Shown piece after piece: positions 59,517 to 64,000 of a stretch of DNA of 64,000 nt. The notes beneath the pieces are model-generated. The model was not told where the DNA came from. It searched no databases and worked only from the letters and a program-made list of their open reading frames with translations. Source of the stretch: an uncultured Lachnospiraceae bacterium (lineage in GTDB: Bacteria; Bacillota; Clostridia; Lachnospirales; Lachnospiraceae); contig CAJUTU010000002.1 of NCBI GenBank assembly GCA_910589385.1, positions 1 through 64,000 on the forward strand, given 5' to 3'. The stretch's first letter is position 1; the number at the start of each line of letters is the position of its first letter. The position numbers and the translations under genes are program-made.

Positions 59517-60386
59517 ATGAGATTGATCTTAGAACGATTATCGAAACAGTTTAAAAATAAAATCGCTGTGGAGCAAGTGAGCGTCGCGCTTACGGAAGGG
59601 ATTTATGGATTCCTGGGCGCTAACGGCGCAGGAAAAACAACGCTGATCCAAATGGTCTGTGGTATCGTGGAGCCTACGGCAGGAGAAGTAAAGCTGGATG
59701 GGAAGAATACGGTCAGCATGGGTGAGGATTTCCGTGATCTGCTGGGATATCTGCCTCAGGAATTCGGATACACCCCAGGATTTACGGCAAAGGACTTTTT
59801 GCTGTACATTTCGTCAATCAAAGGATTGGAGCCTAAGTTTGCGAAAAAAAAGACAGAGGAACTTCTGCGTCTTGTGAATCTGGAGGAAGAAACGAACCAT
59901 AAGATCAGAACCTTTTCCGGCGGTATGAAACGGCGGCTTGGCATTGCGCAGGCTCTGCTCAATGACCCGAAAATCCTGATTCTGGATGAACCCACGGCAG
60001 GGCTTGATCCAAAAGAAAGAGTCTATTTTCGAAATTTGATCTCGGGAATGTCCAAAGACAAGATTATTATTATTTCTACCCACATTGTATCGGACATTGA
60101 GTATATTTCCGACAGGATATTGGTCATGAAAAAAGGCAGATTTATTCTGGACGGCCCGGCGGAAGAGCTGGTAGCAGAAGTGGACGGCATGGTCTGGGGG
60201 TGTGCCGTGCCGCAAAAGGAATGGCCGGGATTTGAACAGGCGCATTGTATCGCAAATGCACATAACCGCGGAAATATGGTAGAAGCCAGAGTGATTTCCG
60301 GCCAGTGCCCATACAAGGGCGCAAAAAAGCTTGAGCCGGTCTTAGAAGATTTATATCTGCAATGCTTTTATGAGGAGAAAGGCTAA
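59517..60386 (+). CDS. ABC transporter ATP-binding protein
   Basis: A 289-residue ATPase of the export (antibiotic/lantibiotic) branch. Walker A is GANGAGKTT, Q-loop GYLPQEFGY, signature TFSGGM, Walker B ILILDEPTAGLD and the switch His in STHIVSD. The last 80 residues are an extension typical of the BcrA/CcmA-type exporters. It overlaps or abuts the permease gene and follows AGGAGG. Confidence 0.9.
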   Translation: MRLILERLSKQFKNKIAVEQVSVALTEGIYGFLGANGAGKTTLIQMVCGIVEPTAGEVKLDGKNTVSMGEDFRDLLGYLPQEFGYTPGFTAKDFLLYISSIKGLEPKFAKKKTEELLRLVNLEEETNHKIRTFSGGMKRRLGIAQALLNDPKILILDEPTAGLDPKERVYFRNLISGMSKDKIIIISTHIVSDIEYISDRILVMKKGRFILDGPAEELVAEVDGMVWGCAVPQKEWPGFEQAHCIANAHNRGNMVEARVISGQCPYKGAKKLEPVLEDLYLQCFYEEKG

Positions 60387-60420
60387 TGCGAAGCATTTCC
60401 CTTATTTCAGGAGGAAAAAT

Positions 60421-61647
60421 ATGCGTGGAATGATTTGGTATGAATGGAAAAAAATATGGGGAAACAGGCTGGCCGGGTTATCAGTGCTTGGATGCATCCT
60501 GTTCCTGCTCTTTTGTACATGGGCTAATATCAGGCAGGTTTATGCAACGGACAGTCAGGGAACGATGGCCTATGGTCTTTTGGCAAAAGAGGTTTTGAAA
60601 CAGACACAGGTACGGCAGGTGCTGGATCAGGAGGCGGTGGAAAAAATCATGCAGGAATATCTGGACGGGGCAAAAAGGATCAAAAAGGAATCCAGTGACC
60701 CGCAAACAGCTTCGGATATGATCAGACAGACTCTTTATTTACCACAATATGACTTGCATGGGTTTATCTGGAACGCTTACAAAGAACAGGCGGATGATGA
60801 AACGGAAATTGTCTACCAGAAAAATATGGGCAGAGACTTTTATCAGGCATATTCGGAGAGGAAAAGAGCATATACGGCATCTTTAGAAGGGCAGGGAGAA
60901 ATAACGACAGAACAGGCCGCGTATTGGAACAAACGAAATGAAGCGACGGAGGAATATTCTTACGGATACCGGGAAGGCTGGGAACAGATTTTATATAACA
61001 TGAAGTGGGGGATCCTTGTCATGATGATCGTCTGCATTGGGACCGCGCCGGTATTTGCAGGGGAATACCAGTCCAAATGTGATTCTCTTTTCCTGTGCAT
61101 GAAGTATGGAAAAAACAGGCTGGCGGCAGCGAAAGTCGTAACAGCGTGGCTGTATGCAAGCGTTGTTTATGTGGGGGTCACAGTGATAAATTTTGTGGTG
61201 GTAGCGCTGTTTTTGGGATTGCAAGGCTGGGATCTGCCTGTGCAGTGGTGTAACCCGTCAATCCCTGCCAGCTATGATGTTGCAATGGGGCAGGCATGTC
61301 TGCTCATGTTTGTGCTGGGATATGTTCTGACATTGGGGATCATGTCGGTGACATTATGGATGTCTTCTATATTCAAGAATGCATATGGGGTAATTGTAAC
61401 AGCATTCCTGCTCCTGATCGTCCCGTTATTTTTACAGATGGGTTCCTGCGGATATCTGTTAGGACATATCCTGTCATTGCTGCCGTCCAATATCCTTCAC
61501 TTTTCCTTTTTTGACTATACGGCGTACTCGTTTGGCGGAAAAGTGTTTGACTGTCTGTCCATGGATCTGATTGTAAATGGGACTGCAGCGCTGGCATTTT
61601 CTCTGGCAGGATATCGGATGTTCACGAAGCATCAAGTGAATAGATGA
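60421..61647 (+). CDS. ABC exporter permease
   Basis: A 408-residue membrane protein starting at ATG 60421 behind AGGAGG. One N-terminal helix (LAGLSVLGCILFLLFCTW) is followed by an extracellular domain of about 180 residues, then five helices. This is the ABC-2 / antibiotic-transport permease layout. Together with the preceding ATPase it probably exports a peptide or lipid compound, with the sigma factor as its switch. The substrate is unknown. Confidence 0.82.
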   Translation: MRGMIWYEWKKIWGNRLAGLSVLGCILFLLFCTWANIRQVYATDSQGTMAYGLLAKEVLKQTQVRQVLDQEAVEKIMQEYLDGAKRIKKESSDPQTASDMIRQTLYLPQYDLHGFIWNAYKEQADDETEIVYQKNMGRDFYQAYSERKRAYTASLEGQGEITTEQAAYWNKRNEATEEYSYGYREGWEQILYNMKWGILVMMIVCIGTAPVFAGEYQSKCDSLFLCMKYGKNRLAAAKVVTAWLYASVVYVGVTVINFVVVALFLGLQGWDLPVQWCNPSIPASYDVAMGQACLLMFVLGYVLTLGIMSVTLWMSSIFKNAYGVIVTAFLLLIVPLFLQMGSCGYLLGHILSLLPSNILHFSFFDYTAYSFGGKVFDCLSMDLIVNGTAALAFSLAGYRMFTKHQVNR

Positions 61648-61694
61648 GAAGGAGCCGCCGCTGCGCCTAAATTATGATTTCAGCTTTTATATAC

Positions 61695-61754
61695 CGATTT
61701 TATGCAAATATAGTCGATTTCGTGCAAACGTAAACCTGCAAAATAAGATAAAAT
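61695..61754 (+). promoter_or_regulatory. AraC-type direct-repeat site and promoter of the GH120 gene
   Basis: Two 18-base direct repeats, CGATTTTATGCAAATATA (61695) and CGATTTCGTGCAAACGTA (61715), are 20 bases apart, two helical turns. The second covers the -35 position of a TAAAAT -10 box (61749-61754). This is the arrangement used by AraC-type activators. An AraC-like gene starts at 63884. Confidence 0.55.
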
Positions 61755-61791
61755 AGAAACAGATCATATTTGAAACGGGAGGTACAGGATA

Positions 61792-63792
61792 ATGAAGATT
61801 TATGTTGACAGTGCCGCTCCCAGGCAGGGAAACGGCAGGAAAGAGACACCATTTAAGCACATCAATGACGCGGCAAAAGTGGCAGCGCCCGGGGATGAAG
61901 TCATTGTTGCATCGGGAATATACCGGGAATATGTAGATCCGGTACATGCAGGTACAGAAGACGCCCGTATTGTCTATCGCAGCGAAGAACTCCTGGGCGC
62001 TGTGATCACAGGCGCTGAGCCCGCCCTTCATTGGGAGAGGTATCAGGACAATATATGGGTATATCGTGTGGACAACGGTGTATTTGGAAACTATAATCCA
62101 TATACGACCTTCGTAGGCGGCGATTGGTATTTTGCTCCGGTGGTAAGACATACGGGTGCGGTGTATCTGAATGACCGTCAGCTTTACGAAGCAGAATCCC
62201 TGGAGGAGTGTATCAAGGGGGAAGTGTATCCGCCGTCATGGGAGCCTGAGTGGTCTGTGTATAAATGGTATACCGAGCAGGATGGCAATGAGACAGTGAT
62301 CTATGCGAATTTCCAGGGGAAAGACCCGAATGCAGAAAAGGTAGAGATTAATGTCAGAAGGAATTGTTTTATGCCGTCAAAGACAGGGGTCGGATATATT
62401 ACTTTCAGCGGTTTTGCGGTCAATAAAGCGGCTACCACATGGGCGCCGCCGGCGGCTTATCAGGATGGGATGATCGGACCGCACTGGTCTAAGGGATGGA
62501 TCATTGAGGACTGCGATATCAGCAACAGCAAGTGTAGCGGAATCTCCCTTGGGAAATATTATGACGAAGAAAATGATCATTATTTCACCCGGAAGAAGGT
62601 AAAAAGTCCGACACAGATGGAACGCGACGCCGTATGCCGCGGGCAGTATCACGGCTGGACGAAAGAGACGGTAGGAAGCCATATTGTAAGACGCTGCCAT
62701 ATCCACCACTGCGAACAGACCGGTATCGTTGGCCGTATGGGATGCGTATTCAGTCTCATTGAGGATAACAATATCCATCATATCAATAATATGCAGCAGT
62801 TAGGCGGAGCAGAGATTTCAGGAATCAAACTCCACGCTGCCATTGATGTGGTCATGCGCCGCAATCATATCCACCACTCTACTATGGGGATCTGGACGGA
62901 CTGGGAGGCACAGGGAACAAGGATCTCACAGAATCTTCTCCATGACAATCATTCCCCGGAGGGAACGCCGATGGCAGAGGGCGCAATGTGCAGCCAGGAC
63001 ATCTTTGTAGAGGTCAGCCATGGGCCAACGTTGATTGACAACAATATCATGCTTTCAAGAGCGGCTCTTCGTATCGCAACAGAGGGCGTGGCATGTGTAC
63101 ATAATCTGATGCTTGGCTCATTTACAGCCGTAGGGACCGGAACCGATCATTCCGCCGACGAGGCAGGCAGCCAGCCGCGTTACACGCCTTATCATATCCG
63201 CCATCGTACAGAGGTGGCAGGTTTTAACACGATTCTGCATGGAGACGACCGCATTTACAACAATATATTCGTCCAGACTTATCCGATGTTTGAGGATGCC
63301 GGGGAGGCAGAAGCATTTGGATATGATAATCAGGTGGCCGGTACGGCGGTCTTTGATGAATATCCGACCTATGATGAGTGGATTGCTCATTTTGAATTAG
63401 ATAAACCGGCGGATATGCACAAATTAATGCCGTATCATTTTGGGCATCTTCCGGTATGGATCAATGGGAATGCATATTTTAACGGTGCGAAAGCATTTAA
63501 GAAGGAACTCTCTAATCTGGTAAATGACCAGGAACAGGCCAGCGTGGAACTGGTAGAAAAGGATGGAGAATATTTTCTTAAGACCAATGTATATGATCTG
63601 CTTGATGGATATAAGACAGGCATTATCAACAGCGATATCCTGGGATATGCCTTTGAACCTGAGCAGAGATTCGAAGATCCTGACGGATCAACGATCATCT
63701 TTACGGAAGACTATCTTGGTGGACACCGGGGTGTGGCTGCGGTTCCGGGGCCGTTTGCATCCAAGGAAGCAGCGGCAAAGAAGATCTGGTAG
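61792..63792 (+). CDS. GH120 beta-xylosidase (right-handed beta-helix)
   Basis: A 666-residue protein. Its parallel beta-helix core with repeated NxIHHC-type rungs and its motifs match the beta-xylosidase XylC type of Thermoanaerobacterium (GH120): PFKTIN-like PFKHINDAA, WAPPAAYQDGMIGPHWSKGWIIEDC (key part GPHWSKGWIIED), KLHAAIDV, and the catalytic pair in TDWEAQGTR (Asp370) and DIFVEVSHGP (Glu407). No signal peptide, so it trims xylo-oligosaccharides inside the cell. It would complement the GH10 enzyme at 19586. AGGAG-type site GGGAGG lies before the ATG. Confidence 0.87.
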   Translation: MKIYVDSAAPRQGNGRKETPFKHINDAAKVAAPGDEVIVASGIYREYVDPVHAGTEDARIVYRSEELLGAVITGAEPALHWERYQDNIWVYRVDNGVFGNYNPYTTFVGGDWYFAPVVRHTGAVYLNDRQLYEAESLEECIKGEVYPPSWEPEWSVYKWYTEQDGNETVIYANFQGKDPNAEKVEINVRRNCFMPSKTGVGYITFSGFAVNKAATTWAPPAAYQDGMIGPHWSKGWIIEDCDISNSKCSGISLGKYYDEENDHYFTRKKVKSPTQMERDAVCRGQYHGWTKETVGSHIVRRCHIHHCEQTGIVGRMGCVFSLIEDNNIHHINNMQQLGGAEISGIKLHAAIDVVMRRNHIHHSTMGIWTDWEAQGTRISQNLLHDNHSPEGTPMAEGAMCSQDIFVEVSHGPTLIDNNIMLSRAALRIATEGVACVHNLMLGSFTAVGTGTDHSADEAGSQPRYTPYHIRHRTEVAGFNTILHGDDRIYNNIFVQTYPMFEDAGEAEAFGYDNQVAGTAVFDEYPTYDEWIAHFELDKPADMHKLMPYHFGHLPVWINGNAYFNGAKAFKKELSNLVNDQEQASVELVEKDGEYFLKTNVYDLLDGYKTGIINSDILGYAFEPEQRFEDPDGSTIIFTEDYLGGHRGVAAVPGPFASKEAAAKKIW

Positions 63793-63806
63793 GAGAGTTT
63801 TTTTAC

Positions 63807-63835
63807 TTGACAGGTTCCTTTAGAATTGCTATACA
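63807..63835 (+). promoter_or_regulatory. Sigma-A promoter of the AraC-like gene
   Basis: TTGACA (63807-63812), a 17-base spacer and TATACA (63830-63835). It lies directly after the GH120 gene. Confidence 0.7.
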
Positions 63836-63883
63836 TGAATGTAACGCAATCGCTTAAGAATGAAAATATAAGGAATTACTGTC

Positions 63884-64000
63884 ATGAGAAGAAAGATTCT
63901 GCTGAGATCGATCGTCATGCTGACACAATTGCCTGTCTATGTATATGACAGGAATGGAGAAGAGATAGAAAAATATGAGATTATTTCAAGAAATGTCAAC
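63884..64000 (+). CDS. AraC-family-like regulator, N-terminal fragment
   Basis: Thirty-nine codons are visible before the window ends. AAGGAA lies nine bases before ATG 63884, and an in-frame ATG at 63917 is an alternative. The segment MLTQLPVYVYDRNGEEIEKY resembles the N-terminal sensory region of the AraC-type regulators of this bacterial group. The DNA-binding part is beyond the window, so the call is tentative. It may control the GH120 gene through the direct repeats at 61695. Confidence 0.45.
   Translation, partial: MRRKILLRSIVMLTQLPVYVYDRNGEEIEKYEIISRNVN

Overview
This 64 kb window looks like the chromosome of a spore-forming, gut-type Lachnospiraceae (Clostridia). The grounds are the low-to-moderate G+C coding style with AGGAGG-type ribosome sites, sporulation genes (yabP, yabQ, spoIIE, a cotS-like gene), a class B sortase, YesM/YesN-type two-component genes next to glycan transporters, and Firmicutes gene orders such as rpsF-ssb-rpsR and hup-rqcP-yabP-yabQ-divIC-spoIIE. 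No rRNA, tRNA, CRISPR array, complete insertion sequence or prophage was seen.

1-12.3 kb: the tail of a TetR regulator, then an apparently co-directional catabolic locus for an unidentified sugar acid or related hydroxy-acid. It holds a beta-hydroxyacid dehydrogenase, an RbsD/FucU mutarotase, two SDR dehydrogenases, a mannonate-dehydratase-like enolase-superfamily enzyme, an aldo/keto reductase, an M24 peptidase-like protein, a zinc alcohol dehydrogenase, a cyclase-family hydrolase, a split UxaA-type dehydratase and an iron alcohol dehydrogenase. No transporter, kinase or aldolase lies inside it. A 100-bp regulatory cassette, 91% identical between copies, precedes the first gene and is repeated before the SDR operon.

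12.3-21.5 kb: a xylo-oligosaccharide-type locus (YesN regulator, YesM kinase, ABC binding protein, two permeases, a GH10 enzyme without signal peptide). It is flanked on both sides, in inverted orientation, by two paralogous 61-63-residue small-protein genes that share a promoter sequence.

21.7-38 kb: LUD-domain protein, sortase B, DUF951, rpsF-ssb-rpsR, gdpP, rplI, dnaB, a MerR-type regulator, a 2[4Fe-4S] ferredoxin, an orphan sugar-binding lipoprotein with an acidic tandem-repeat insertion, an OmpR/EnvZ-type pair, mutS2, and a wall-anchored CAP-domain protein.

38-47.5 kb: asnS, cca, a CotS-like kinase fold, phosphoglucomutase, and the hup-rqcP-yabP-yabQ-divIC-spoIIE cluster. SpoIIE lacks its usual membrane domain. 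47.5-50.8 kb: four overlapping genes I do not recognise (two coiled-coil proteins, a membrane protein with a coiled coil, and a lipoprotein with an OmpA-like C-terminus). This is the best candidate for an undescribed system.

50.8-64 kb: YfcE phosphodiesterase, a NYN/OST-HTH protein, a GH42 beta-galactosidase, a TetR-regulated MFS exporter with a palindromic operator in its promoter, gene remnants, an ECF sigma factor with a membrane protein and an ABC exporter sharing a promoter-like motif, a GH120 beta-xylosidase behind an AraC-like site, and the start of an AraC-type regulator cut by the window end.
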